Part shown: one piece after another, positions 10,198 to 25,100 of the stretch
Layout: every line of letters begins with the position of its first letter
Numbering within the stretch: position 1 is the stretch's first letter
NCBI GenBank assembly: GCA_903813345.2
Contig: CAIIXF020000009.1
Location: 19,555,759 to 19,619,758, forward strand
Reading direction: 5' to 3'
Length of the DNA stretch: 64,000 nucleotides
From: Owenia fusiformis
Lineage: Eukaryota > Annelida > Polychaeta > Sabellida > Oweniidae
Notes under the pieces: model-generated
What the model saw: the letters and a program-made list of their open reading frames with translations, nothing else
Databases searched by the model: none
What the model was told of the DNA's origin: nothing
Program-made: the position numbers and the translations under genes

Positions 10198-13100
10198 ATG
10201 GATGTAAAATCAGAAATCCGTAGAAAAGTCAGAGAGGCATTTACAACCTTATCGTCAACCACAGATAACAATGATGTGATGTTAGCTCTAAGAGAAATAT
10301 CATCCCTTTTACCATTAATGACCTCACCATGCTTGATACAAAATATTCCGAGATCGGACATTCCACATGCGAAACAGGAATTCATTGAACAGCATTACCC
10401 AAGATTCATAGAGTTCCTACTGGAGCAATTATCAGTGGATTGGGTGAGCAGGTTCCCAAAAGATACAATAAGTGGCGTGTTTGATGTGTTTTATTTGAAA
10501 GGTGATCACCAGGAGGCGTTTATTGTGCTGTGTAATACCATTAGCAATTGCAGGTAAATTGAATGAGGCATTCAAAGTTACATATATAAATGTGTAAACA
10601 TTTGTTACAGGCCAATGAATACCAGTCACAAAAATGCTGGATATACAGTAAAACCTGTCCGATGGAATACCTCTCTGTAGGTAAAACCTATATGAACAAG
10701 GAAGCCTTTTCAAAAGAACCGAATATTTTTCCATTGACTTACATGTTAACGGACCCTCTCTGCAGGGAAAACCTGTGAACAGGGAACAAGGAACACTTTT
10801 TGGGGCAAATTATGAAAATTCACCTGTGAACGAGGAATATGGAATATTGGTGACACTGTATATTCTATCATTTTTCAGAGGTGTGAAAGTCTTAAGCCAA
10901 TATCTGATTCTAAAAAGGTTAGATTATATGATTGAGATTAAGATAAGCCAATTGTTTACAAGATGTAGCATCCCACCCACTGTTAATTAACCTGATATAT
11001 TTAAAACTAATACTAATCTGTTTGTTACTTATTATCATGACACTAATTCTTCCTTTAATTACTTCTCATCAGCTGTGATAATCTAGGGACTGACACAATT
11101 GTTTCATGGAGATGACAGAAGTCCATGTGTCATGTTGAGCCAAATCTCTTTCAATCTTTTACTGATCCAAAATTCCAAGTATGGAGTTGGCATTGGTACA
11201 ATCATGGACGATGATATACGTCCATGGTACAATCAATCAATACCCATACAAATATGCTTATTCGGCAAGTTTGAGTTTGCTGAAAGTGCGGCCCCTCTCT
11301 ATAGGGAAAACCTCTGAACATGGAAACTTTCCTTCAGTCCCAAGAGCATTCCCTGTTCGCAGGTTTTACTGTATACAATATTTATGAAATCTGGAAAAAA
11401 GGCTTTGAAAAAGTCAAATAGATCGCTCTCATATCAAAGAATTTTACATTGTGCCAAGAAAGATCATTAATATTTTGATGAAATTTGTGTAGATATTGCG
11501 ATCATATCTGCCTTGTTAATTTTTGCATGCTTCATGATAACATGCATGCGGGAAGTGGCAAAATGCAAATCCCTTTTGATGCGAGCGCTATATCTTTTGA
11601 CAGTACAAAATATTTTTTTAAACTGGAAATAGCCTGCTACTATACTTTTTAGTTGATTTACTTGTTCATTGCATTTATTGTACAGATTTTTGGAAGCTGT
11701 TAGTTGTCTTAATTTTTTAGTTTACAATGTTTAGTTTACAATTGTAATCATCGTGTTTCAAGAGAAACTGCCCATATTGTAATTGTATGGCTTTTGCATT
11801 TATAGTTTACAATGGCATATACAAATACAGATAATTTATTCATGATTTCACTGTTTCTGATTTCAGTCCCAGTTATAAACTGAATAAATGTGTGTCACTC
11901 TTGGAGCAGTTTATAAGTGGTGAGAATCTCATAGACATGATGTGGCAGCAATGTGATGGTGCTAAGGGGCCTGCAGACCCCTACAGATATTCACAATGGG
12001 AAGAACTTGTGACGCTCATGGCAACACTTCCAGAGAGAATTACAAATAAATTGAAAAATGAGACAAAGTAAGTTCTTTTATTGAAATGATTCATTTGTAA
12101 GGTTTCGTTACTTCAGTTTGAGATAAATCGTATTCTTCCGTTGATAACCAACATTTTTGTGCAAAACAACCCCTATAAACCATAATAAATGAAAGAGCAA
12201 CATTAAAATGGTATTCATTTAAAAAGATAACCATGAATACTGAATCACCATAGGGATAGGCTGGCACAAAGATGGCAGTACTGGATTGTCTAGACACTTA
12301 ATCACTAATTGTCTCACACTTCAGGGTTTTAATATAATTTTAAAAATAATACAAAGAAACATGAAACTAGAGGCTGCCTTTGACTCTTGGTTGAGTGACT
12401 TTTGGACATCACTGCATATAAAACTTGACGGGGATGCTCAGCGCACATGGGGTACCCTTTATGACATTTGGTATGGCGAAAATATGTGGAAAATATGTTA
12501 CCTCACATTTGTAACATGTCATTGATCTAATTTGAGGTTGTTTTGGAACATTTTCCTCAAAGATCGCCTTCTTTGGACCTTCTTCAGTTTAAATATTAGC
12601 TTTTTTCCTGGGAAATATTCTACTTTGGACCAGTCATAGCATTGGTATGGCACTGGTCCTACATGTATATTTAGATATTTGACATGGGTTTTGGGCATAA
12701 TATTTGTTGGTAGATGGGAATACATCCAAAGCTGACATATTGGTTTGGAATACATTGATATCTGAGAGTTCAGTCTAGGACCCACATCAAATTTTGTACA
12801 CAGTGAACCCCTCAAGGTACATGTACTTCTTTCTCTTGCAGTGAGATGTTCTTTCCCCAGCATTATGTACCTCACTTGACTAATCAGATTATGACAGTTC
12901 TACAGCAAGTGTATAACAGTATCAAAGTAGACCATGATTGTTCCATGGAGTTCCTCAGCCTCCTCCTGGGCAAACTGGGTCTTCATGGTCACGCAGGTAT
13001 GATACATTATTACAGGTTCTACAGGCATTATTACAGGTCACACAGGTATAACATCTTATAACTGGCTTTACATGTTCACACACATGGTTGAACCAGGTTT

Positions 13101-16100
13101 TGCTAAGGGGGTTCATTTTTCAAAAAAATTCCAGGGGATTTCATATTTGACATCTTAGGCTCAAAATCACCTAAGAAGTGCTCTGAATGGTGAAAAGCTT
13201 CATGAATTACCTTATCCAGTTCCAGGCTCCTAAGTGTTGCCTCATTTTGGAGAAAATCGCTTTTAGTTATTCATTTTTTGACAATTTACATTTAGTCTAC
13301 AATTTCATGTGCTTTTCTCTTGATCCCTTGATATTATGCATATAATATTTCCAAATCAGGTATACATGTTGCAAATAATGTTGTGAAGTATGAGTTTCAG
13401 CTTGCCAGGTTTTACTGCGGCACTCAATAAATGCAAAAAGTTTGACTTGATTAACTGATGATATAATAATAATGATGACTTATTTCTATAGCTACTAGTT
13501 CTGCTGATCATGTTATGTTATCAATTTGTATTACAGAAATATGGGTTATACATGTATATCCTTGGGCATCAGAAAGTGGGTGCATAAGGTGTGAATGCAG
13601 CCCTCTCTGAAATTGCCCAGATTTTTTTTAAAAAAGCCCAGATGGGCTTAAGAGTTTCTAGTAAGTAGTGAAACTGCGCAGAAGATTTAAACTCCCATTA
13701 GGCAACAACTAACTATTGCGTCCAGTTTCCGATCATTAGTTTACTAGAAAAAATTTATGATAAATATAAATGATCTTTTTATCAGGAAAAACTGTTTATA
13801 ACCCTTACAAAAGCTCTGATTGCACCAAATAACACCATTAACCAAAATGCTCCCCTGGGGATCATGCCCCCACATTTGATGTGCCGCATATTTTTTCTGA
13901 AAAATGAACCCCTTCTTCTAATTTGGTCTGAAGCCCCCTTATAATTGTTACTTTTTGACGCAACCTTAGTATCTTTTTAACATTGATGTTTCAAAACACA
14001 TCGTGCTCCTTCCTGTGCTTCAAAACTTCAATATTATAAAAGTACTAAGGTTGTGTCAAAAAGTAAGATTTGTGGATATAAACAGTAATACCAACCTGAA
14101 GAATGATATATTTGTAATTTGACCTGTTTTTGCTGCTTTACTTATTTTTGAAAATAACTGAAAAATAATCTTGAAAAATGATTAAAGTTAAAAGTTCTGA
14201 CAAATGTAATCATGCTATGAAACTATATGTCAATAAAAGTTATAATAAAAAAAGAGATTTAAAAAAGTATACCTTCATTCAAATGAAGAAAATTAGAGTA
14301 AATTTTCAACATGTGAGCCCATATGCATTGTGCCATTTTTGTTTTTTTCACTTACTAGTTTTCCACTCTTGCATGTGTTAGAGACAATATATATAACAAG
14401 ATACATATTCATTATTTCCAGACATAGTTTGGACAGTCATGATGCCAACAATATATAAGTTGACTTCTCATGACTTTGTTTGGTGCCGAGTGTGTGAAAA
14501 GCTTGTGACTGGAGTCCCTGATAGATGCAAGGAGAGTATCGTAACTTCACTGCTTAAGACTGCACCATGGTAAGTACATTTTCATTTTCCATATTGGCTG
14601 TATAATATATTGAGGTGGTCTGTATCGGCTGTACAATATACTGAGTTGGTCCATATTGGCTGTAAAATATATTGAGTTGGTCCCTATTGGCTGTACCATA
14701 TATTGAGTTGGTCCCTATCGGCTGTACAATTTGTCAGTTCTGTATTGGCTGTACAATATATTGAATTGGTCTGTATTGGCTGTACAATTTTTTTATATTG
14801 AGTTGATATGTATTGGCTGTACAATATACTGAGTTGAGGTGTCTAGGCTGTTCAGAACATTGAGTTCGTCCCTATTGGTTGTATAATTTATCAGTTTTTC
14901 TGTATTGACTGTACAATTCATTGAATTGGGTTGGTCTGTATTGACTTTATTGAGTTGGTCTGTATTGACTTTACTGTACACTGAGTTGGTCCGTATTAAC
15001 TGTACAGTATATTGAGTTGGTCTGTTTTGACTTTATTGGATACTGAGTTGGTCTGTATTAACTGTACACAGTATATTGAGCTGGTCTGTATTGACTTAAC
15101 CCTGCTATCACACCAAACTAGTTCTCACTACGGTTTCGAAAACGGGCTTCAACTGTGTACGACAACTGGACCTACTAAAAACCGTTTGGGATCTATTTAC
15201 AAACTTCATCGAACGTACTCGAACGGGTAGGTCCTCTAGAACTTAGACAATGCTCAAAATGTTCTCGTGGTCGTCACGTTCTACAATTAGAACGAATGAC
15301 AACGTACTAATGACGAGCTGGACGTACTACGAACGACACCGTCGTACTTCAATCCTACTAGGAACGTTTTAACAACGAGTTGAACTGTCTGAGCACATGT
15401 TGAGAACGAGGTAGAACTAATTGCAAACGGGTTTAACCTGATTAAGAACGTATTTAACACTGCTTATGAACGAGTTAGCAAAAATAAAACTATCACACCA
15501 AACAAGTTGCCACTGCGTTCTTCAAAACTGGTTTTCAACTGTGTGCGAACGGAATGAACGTAGCTGCACCTTTTTAAGGTCTATTTACGAACTTTATGAA
15601 CGTTCTCAGACGGGAATGTGATTTTAGAATTTTGAATCGATTCAAAATTCGATGGCGACCATACCGTTCTGTAATCAGGACATGTTGACCTTCTAGACTA
15701 AGGGACGTGTTCTACGACGTTGCACACCGACGTGGTGCGACCTGAACGAACTGCGAACGAGATGGACGTATTGAAGACTGTTTAAGAACGAAGGAGCTAA
15801 TTATTTCAGACATATTTCCCGACCACAGCCAGATTGAGCCCGTTTTACGACGTTTTCGTAGGACTGGCAAGAACGGGTAAGAACTAGTTTGGTGTGATAG
15901 GGGGGTTACTGTATACTGAATTGGTCCGTATTAACTCTACTGTATATTGAACTGGTCTGTATTGACTTTACTGTATACTGAGTTGGTCCGTATTAACTGT
16001 ACAGTATATGAGTTGGTCTGTATTGACTTTACTTTATACTGAGTTGGTCCCTATTAACTGTACAGTATATTGAGTTGGTCTGTATTGACTTTACTGTATA

Positions 16101-19100
16101 CTGAGTTGGTCCCTATTAACTGTACAGTATATGAGTTGGTCTGTATTGACTTTACTGTATACTGAGTTGGTCCCTATTAACTGTACAGTATATTGAGTTG
16201 GTCTGTATTGACTTTACTATATACTGAGTTGGTCCCTATTAACTGTACAGTATATTGAGTTGGTCTGTATTGACTTTACTGTATACTGAATTGGTCCCTA
16301 TTAACTGTACAGTATATTGAGTTGGTCTGTTTTGACTTTACTGTATACTGAGTTGTTCCCTATTAACTGTACAGTATATGAGTTGGTCTGTATTGACTTT
16401 ACTGTATACTGAGTTGGTCCCTATTAACTGTACAGTATATTGAGTTGGTATGTATTGACTTTACTGTATACTGAGTTGGTCCCTATTAACTGTACAGTAT
16501 ATTGAGTTGATCTGTATTGACTTTACTGTATACTGAGTTGGTCCCTATTAACTGTACAGTATATGAGTTGGTCTGTATTGACTTTACTGTATACTGAGTT
16601 GGTCCCTATTAACTGTACAGTATATTGAGTTGGTATGTATTGACTTTACTGTATACTGAGTTGGTCCCTATTAACTGTACAGTATATTGAGTTGGTCTGT
16701 ATTGACTTTACTGTATACTGAGTTGGTACGTCCGTATTAACTGTACAGTATATTGAGTTGGTCTGTATTGACTTTACTGTATACTGAGTTGGTCCGTATT
16801 AACTGTACAGTATATGAGTTGGTATGTATTGACTTTACTGTATACTGAGTTGGTCCCTATTAACTGTACAGTATATTGAGTTGGTCTGTATTGACTTTAC
16901 TGTATACTGAGTTGGTCCGTATTAACTGTACAGTATATTGAGTTGGTCTGTATTGACTTTACTGTATACTGAGTTGGTCCCTATTAACTGTACAGTATAT
17001 TGAGTTGGTCTGTATTGACTTTACTGTATACCGAGTTGGTCTGTATTAACTGTACAGTATATGAGTTGGTCTGTATTGACTTTACTGTATACTGAGTTGG
17101 TCCCTATTAACTGTACAGTATATTGAGTTGGTATGTATTGACTTTACTGTATACTGAGTTGGTCCCTATTAACTGTACAGTATATTGAGTTGGTCTGTAT
17201 TGACTTTACTGTATACTGAGTTGGTACGTCCGTATTAACTGTACAGTATATTGAGTTGGTCTGTATTGACTTTACTGTATACTGAGTTGGTCCGTATTAA
17301 CTGTACAGTATATGAGTTGGTATGTATTGACTTTACTGTATACTGAGTTGGTCCCTATTAACTGTACAGTATATTGAGTTGGTCTGTATTGACTTTACTG
17401 TATACTGAGTTGGTCCCTATTATCTGTACAGTATATTGAGTTGGTCTGTTTTGACTTTACTGTATACTGAGTTGGTTAGTATTAACTGTACAGTATATGA
17501 GTTGGTCTGTACTGACTTTACTGTATACTGAGTTGGTCCCTATTAACCGTACGGTATATTGAGGTGGTCTGTATTGACTTTACTGTATACTGAGTTGGTC
17601 CCTATTAACTGTACAGTATATTGAGTTGGTCTGTATTGACTTTACTGTATACTGAGTTGGTCCGTATTAATGAGTTGGTCTGTATTGACTTTACTGTATA
17701 CTGAGTTGGTCCCTATTAACTGTACAGTATATTGAGTTGGCCTGTATTGACATCTTTGACATTTTTGTGTCTGCAAGTTTTACTTTGACTTGAGAAGCCT
17801 TCATTGAGCAAGATGTGAATCCCATCTATTTTATTCATTTTACATAGATTAGCTTCCTGAACTTTTCAGGTATGGTGTGATAAACAAGTTGCTTGGCGAT
17901 ACAGTATTAACCAATCAGAAGTTGTTATTTCTGTTGACCAATAAGCTCCTACTTGTTCGGGCATTTAAACAGGTACTGTATGGTAACATTTTTGTTTTTT
18001 TGGTTAAATGTTAATATCTTTCTTGTCTTGTCCAGTTATGGCCCCCTACACGTATCTTTTCCCTGGTCTCGTGTTAGAAAATTGGAAATCAACACAGGGG
18101 CTTAATGCTAAGCTTAAGGAAATTTAACTATTGATCTCAAACTCTCAATCTTTGTACCAATAAAATATTAATATTTCAATTTTGTCTGTTTTCTAAGCAC
18201 TTGTTTTTATTAAAGATTGCATCATTCATACACCTGCATATGTAGCTTAACTTAAAAATTTTAAAATTCATATGACTGTTTAATTCAAAAAATAACACAA
18301 TCAAATTCCTTTTAGTAAATCCCCTATTCCTCAATCACAGAATCTCTCTTTTAAACTTAACTCAAATACGAAATGTCAAAAAACATTGCACATGCATGTA
18401 TAGTTCTTGAAGCCATGTAAATATGTACATTATTTTACAAGTAAAGTAAGTATTTGTATATTGTTGATAAAGTAATTGTTAATGATTGTTTTGAGCTAGT
18501 TTCAGAAAATCTTTAATGCAAAGGCTTTGTATCCAAAATTTGCAAAATGAAGCATGCTAACAATTGCATTGGTAATTTTCAATCTCAAATGCATGTCCAG
18601 GGAATCATCATGTTGAACGTGTTTCACAAAGTGATACAATATAAAGAACAATGAATATGGTAAAATACAGATCAGAAATCCCAGAGCAAGTTTGTACAGT
18701 TTCACTGTTCCCTTTGAAGCAACTTGACATGCATCTTTACTACACTTCACCCTGTGGCAGATTAATACTGTTCCTGTCACGACAGCGGGTATGAGGCCAG
18801 CGAAAATCACTTCAAATATTGGCACATATGTCAAATGTAGGTTCAAATACTCTGGTTTTGATGCGTGGCAAAATTTGGCACCATCAGATTGAAATTTGAC
18901 CACATCTAATGTACTCATCATATGACTGTTAAAGATTGCAGCAAGTAATCCTAGAAGCCAAATATGCTTAATTCTATAAGGTGTTAATCCCTCCATGCAT
19001 ATAATCACAGTTAACCAGACAGACACTAGCTCTGTTGTCTTAGTGCCTATACTGAAAGCTACACATGTGAGTTTATTAATTGATGAAATATCTATGTTTC

Positions 19101-22100
19101 CTGGGGATAGGTACCATATAGTTTTCTGTAAGATTGCTGTCCATATATACAAAGTGTCCAATATAAGGTTAGCACCAATTCTATTCCCACTTCGTGCTTT
19201 AGGATTAGTTTTTCGAAATATTTCCAAAATTTTTGAAGAATTTCCAAGAGTGCCGATAATAATGATAAATATTGGGAGAAAGTGCCAAATCTTTAATGCA
19301 ATGTAGAAACGCCATGTGTTGGCATACAATTTGTAGCTCAAGTTTGTTCCATATATCTTCAATTTTGTTTCATTGTCTAACTCTGGAAATGTCATCCTCA
19401 GTTGTTATTGGTGGCCCAGATTGTATGATAAAGAGCTTCACTTTTGTTTATCTGAAAATTCACAAAGGTACAGTAAGTACAGTATAAAACATTCCTGTAA
19501 CCATGGGCTCTACCACCAAGCTGAGGCCACCATTTAACACGGCGCCAATGGCTCGTTGCATACCCATCTGATAGAGCCCATGCTGTAACTAGCCGAATAG
19601 GGGATTGGAAGTTTTCCCCTGGGGGCATGCCTTTGTGTGGATCCCAACTCACTCAGCATGTGGTCTTCATTGTTTTGGGCCTGACAGCTATGAAGAAATC
19701 AGCTCCCCCTACCAAATCCTTGCTTAGGGCATATTAGTATGCACTACATTAATGATGTATTAAGACTCATAGTTTAAATTTGATTATGTATATTAAAATA
19801 AAAATAACTTTTTAGCAGGTTTAACTCATTTGTGAAATTAAAAAGTGATGAACTTTGTACAATTGTGTCTCACACATGTACATGCAGTACAATTAATACT
19901 TACAGCAATCTATGTATGATACAGCTGTACATGTATCTCCTTTCCCCAGATTCCTCTGTTCTTTTAATTTAAATTTAATTTGAACCTGAGCACTACTGTA
20001 TTTCAAGAATCAGTTAATTGCAATCTTAATTCTTAATCTCCCTCCTATATATTCCTCTTTGTAACGTTCCATGTATTCATTCTGGCAAATGTGTTTAGTT
20101 TACCTTGGAGTATTAAGTGCTATATAAATAATTGATTGACAAAGTACTGATTTATACACAGCTTGCATTCAACTCACTCCAAGAGACCTCATCTAATTCC
20201 AAAGTTTGTCTGATGGATATATGCAGTACCATGCAAAAAATCATCCATGCTGTTTTTAATATTTACTGCATGGGTGTTAGCCAGCTTTCATTCAGGGGGG
20301 ATGTGATCTCCAATTTTTGGGTTTTCTGTTTGGATGTGTGATCATTTTGGCTGAGCAAAAAAAATTCTAAGATTTGTTATGAATTTTACAAAAATTGATG
20401 TTATAAACTTACTTCAAATTGAGCTAGAAACTTCAAGTAAAAGGCATTTTAAACGGCCTCTTTTCTTCTATCCAATGGTTTTTATTTTTATTGGTTAGGG
20501 GGGGGGGGGTGCATCCCATCGCACCCTCCTGGCTATACCCATGTAATGCCTCTCCATTTTGACTTAATTTGGATTATGCTTCCAGTTATAGATATAAATT
20601 GGGTTATATTCACATTTACATACAGCTGAATAACATAGACCTTTAAAACACAAATTAACGTGGTCAGCGGATTACTTTTGGTTTTAACTGTGTCCTACAT
20701 CAGTGACATCCATCTGTGGAGGTATTAGAGTGCTGGAGTACTTCTTTGTCGATCAAGACTTATAAATTGTTCGTTGAGTGAATATTTTTTCTTTCAAATC
20801 CAATATAGCGATTTTTGCTTGATAATTTATGAAAATCTCCCGAGGTTTTCCAAATGATATTCCTGGTCATCTAACTTCCGGAAATCATTCGAAAAACCTC
20901 CGGAGTTTCTAAGTAAATGCAATACATCAATGTAATACAGCAATACAATAAACAATACAATACAGCAATACAATATAGCAATACAATAAACAATACAATA
21001 CAGCAACACAATACAGCAATACAATGAATCAAACAGTGTTACTGTAGTTTGTCACAGATTAGAGTTAATTTGCACATCTTAAAATAAAAAAGATATTAAA
21101 TTGAAGAAAAATTAAATTTACCAATTGATCATTGTATTCCAGGAACAATTGCTAAAAAATATAATTGGTTACCTGGCAACCTCGTCGTCAAGGAGACACA
21201 TCTATGTTAAGGTGAGCATGCCATTTGTGAAATTTTGTTTTGGCTTTTTCTGTCAAAAGATATAGCTTTATCATCAAGATCATCAACATTACGAATACAG
21301 GAATTGGAACTATTGAATTATTATCAGACATTAATGTCATGATAGAAAAATATAACAGTGCAACTTTCAACCATTCAGTACTCCGGGTTTCTTCATATAA
21401 TTTGATCACATATGTTGAGAAGAATAGCCCTGACTGTTCAAAAAATGGCATTTAAATTTGTTTGACTAATTCTTTTTGCTTAAGATACTTGATTTTCTGC
21501 ATGTGTTTCAGACCATGATGACACTGCTTGATGTATGGGGTGACTCCAGTGCACTAAAACATACATCGTATGATCAACATCTTTACATCTCCCAGGCTAT
21601 TATGGTGTGCCTTGCTTTTGTAAGCACTAAAGAAAAACTAGAAAACAAACAAGGTATGGTTTACAGAAAAAATTAAAGCAATCAAAAAATGTATCGAAAC
21701 ATGGCATAACAGAATGCATTAAAATATTGATAGGGAAATCTCCCATTTAAGTGTTAATTATTCCAAAGTAAGGTCATATCGCAAAACGGAAAATTTTACC
21801 AATCATATTACGAAATATAGTACGTACATTATCAAATAGCGAGTATTAAAACTGTAATTCATTTTGCGCTAAAATAGTCATCATTCCATTGGTGGGGTTC
21901 ATTCCCAACTTGGGGTTTGTTGATCTTTCAAAAATGGGGTTGTACCCAGCCAGGGGTTCATTTTATGACAAAAGGGGGTTCGAGATGAAGAAAGGGTTTG
22001 CACAAGCCCAACGAACCCCCTCTTGCTACACCCATGTTTCTAGAGTTTGAAATGTAGACAATATCTTTGAAATAGCTCCAAAGATAAAAGTTTGGGGATC

Positions 22101-25100
22101 CATATTGGGTGATTTTGGCATGTTTCAATGTTTTGAGCATGTTTTTTAAAATTAAAATCTACCATTAAAGATAGACCAGTGAAACTGATATAAAATTAAA
22201 GAACTTTGAACAAGGTCCAATTGTGCCAAATATGATCCTAAATCCAAGCTGAATGACAAAGTTATGAAGATTTGTTTGGGTTGCGTTTTTTTGGCTCACC
22301 CTGTGAACATTATTTCTGAATTTTTCTAGATTTACTGGAAAAATTAGATTATTTCTGAATTATTCCAGAGTTACAAGACAAGTTACATCATTTTTGAATT
22401 ATTCTGGAGTTACTAGACAAGTTACATCATTTTTGAATTATTCCAGAGTTACTAGACAAGTTACATTATTTCTAATTTTTTTCCAGAGTTACTAGGCAAG
22501 CTAATGCCAGGAATGCAATGTCACCTGGATTCGGGGGAGCATAGCGTGAGGACAATAGGAATGGTAGTTGGAGAATCACTTACTAACTGCATAGACCCGG
22601 GAGGTCACAAGCTAGAGTTCCAGGTACAGTACATATATGATCAACATTTATTTGATCAGGGATTATCATACATGTACTTATGTTTAAGTAGTAAAAGAAT
22701 ATAGAAAAATTTATTTTATTTCTAAAATTTACATTCAACATGTCTTTATTCCTTGTACTTCATGAAACAAACAAACTCTTATTCATCCTAGCTGTGATTT
22801 TTAGATGTACACTAAAATCCAGGCCCGTAGCCAGGATTCGCCAAGGGGGGGTTCAGTTTTCAAAAGTTTCCAGGGGGGTTCACATTTGACAATTTTGGCC
22901 CAAATATGGCTAAAATCACCTGAGAAGTGCTCATAATGGTGAAAAACTGCATGATTTTGAAAAAATTTTGGCCAGGGGGGGGGAGGTTCCTGCGAACCCC
23001 CCTGGCTACGGGCCTGAAAATCTGTCTAATACAAACACCTCTTGGACCAGCCAAAAATGTTTGGATTAGCAGGTGTTCACATTTCAAGGTTTTACAGGCA
23101 TGAAAGTTGATGGAAGATTATAAATTTGAAAACAAGAAAAAGTGTTCAAACAGATATGTGTTCAGACGAGAGAGATGTTCAATATACAGGTTTCACTGTA
23201 GCAGTTCACCCGTGCCATCAGTAGCATACAATAATACATTCAGAGAATGAGGTGTTTGTTATGGTGAAGTCTTTAAACCTGTGGAAGTTGTATTCAAGAT
23301 TTGTTTACTCTGGTGAAATTTCAACATGTCATATTCAAGAAGTGTTTGTTCTTGTAAAGTCTTTAAAGTGTTGTTTTGGTGAAGTTTTTTAACCTATGCA
23401 TGTCTATTTAAGAGGCGTTTGTTCTGCTAAAGTTTTTAAATCTGCGCATGTCATTAGAAAGCCACCCTTGGTTGTTCCATAGAGCCAAGCCCATGGTGGA
23501 ACCTTGTTATATTTAGAGCTATAATGGGAGAAATGGGGAAATACTCATGATAAAGGTGTCATTATGATGATTGTTCCATCGATTGCTTGGATCGTCAGAG
23601 ACCAAAAGTTATGTTTCAAAGATTGCATATCATGTGATCAATAGCATATCAATTACAATGTCTAGATAAGTCACATTATATTTACACTGTGAATAAGAAA
23701 AGCTCTGATGGCTTAGAGGGAGAATACATACCTGCAACTCTGCTGGTCATGGTTCGAATATTGCTTTACATGTTTTATTTATATGTTTTGACTAATTGGT
23801 GTGCTTTGATAATATGCCGAAAAACACTTTATAACTATGGCAATTATATAATGAAGCCTCAATAATCTTGTCTCTTGTTTAAAAATGTAAAAAAATATGT
23901 GTCCAAATATTTTGTTTTATTGAGAGGGGTATTTAATTGAGTTAAAACCTAACCTAGATTATTCAATAAGTTAATGCAATCGATGCATGCAGTTTTCTAT
24001 TTCTCAAATTAATGTGTTGAATTTTTGTCATCAAGTTGTAGCAAAACAATCCTTCAAAATCCTCTGTATAATAATGATAATAGCTGACAATAGTAGTGAA
24101 CAGTTTTCAAAACACCCCCTTCCCTTGGGTACAGGCTTCAGAGGTGGTCCTTATGTCTATTAGAATAGTTCAAGCTCGCAAATTTTGAAACTGCTTGTCT
24201 GTTGATCTTCAATCACTTCAAGTTTCACGACTGAGAAACTTCCCTTTGTTTTGTCCAGAGAACAGTTCTGCTCTGTTACTGTGAGACCAGGTGAAAACAT
24301 GGCTGTTTTGTTACGATTGTATGACTCACAGAACACGATACCATCCATGTGAGATCCAGTTCCCATCTTAGATGTGTTTGTCCCCAATGTTATGTCAAAG
24401 TTGTAAAATTGATGCCCTATAAAGAAACAAAAATCTTTTATTTTAATAATAGTATTACTCAAATTATACACAACCTTAATAGCTGCATATACCTTAGCTG
24501 TGTTGTGGTGAGAAATGGTCATTACAAGTTCTCACTACAAGAAACCAACTAGACAGCAATGAATCATCATAAAAAGCATCATATCGACATGGTTTGAATT
24601 GATGCAAACTGATTGCTCCAGAGAGATAATATGTCCAGGGAAACCCAACACTTCTACTGTATGTCTTTTCATGTACATGAAAATAACCACTAAGTCAGAT
24701 CATGTTGCCATGGTAACCACACCACAATTTAGATCATGAGATATTTGTTCGTAAATACTGTGCACCAGTTACCATAGTCAGATTCTGTTGCCATGGTAAC
24801 TGTATCAGAATCGTGATCATGAGAGACATGTTCGAAATAATACCCATCACCTATCACAGTCATATCCTTTTGCCGTGGCAACCATATTACAATCTGGATC
24901 ATGAGAGATTTATATTTTGCAAATATACATACTAATCATTACTCAACATATTCATTTTCTGTTGATATGGCAACCTTATCACCATCTGGATTATGAGAGT
25001 TACAGTATGTGGGAAATACTTTTCACTAGTAACCATGACAGCCATATTACAATTTTGATTATGAGGAATAAGTGGGAAATACCTCTCACCAGTTACCATG

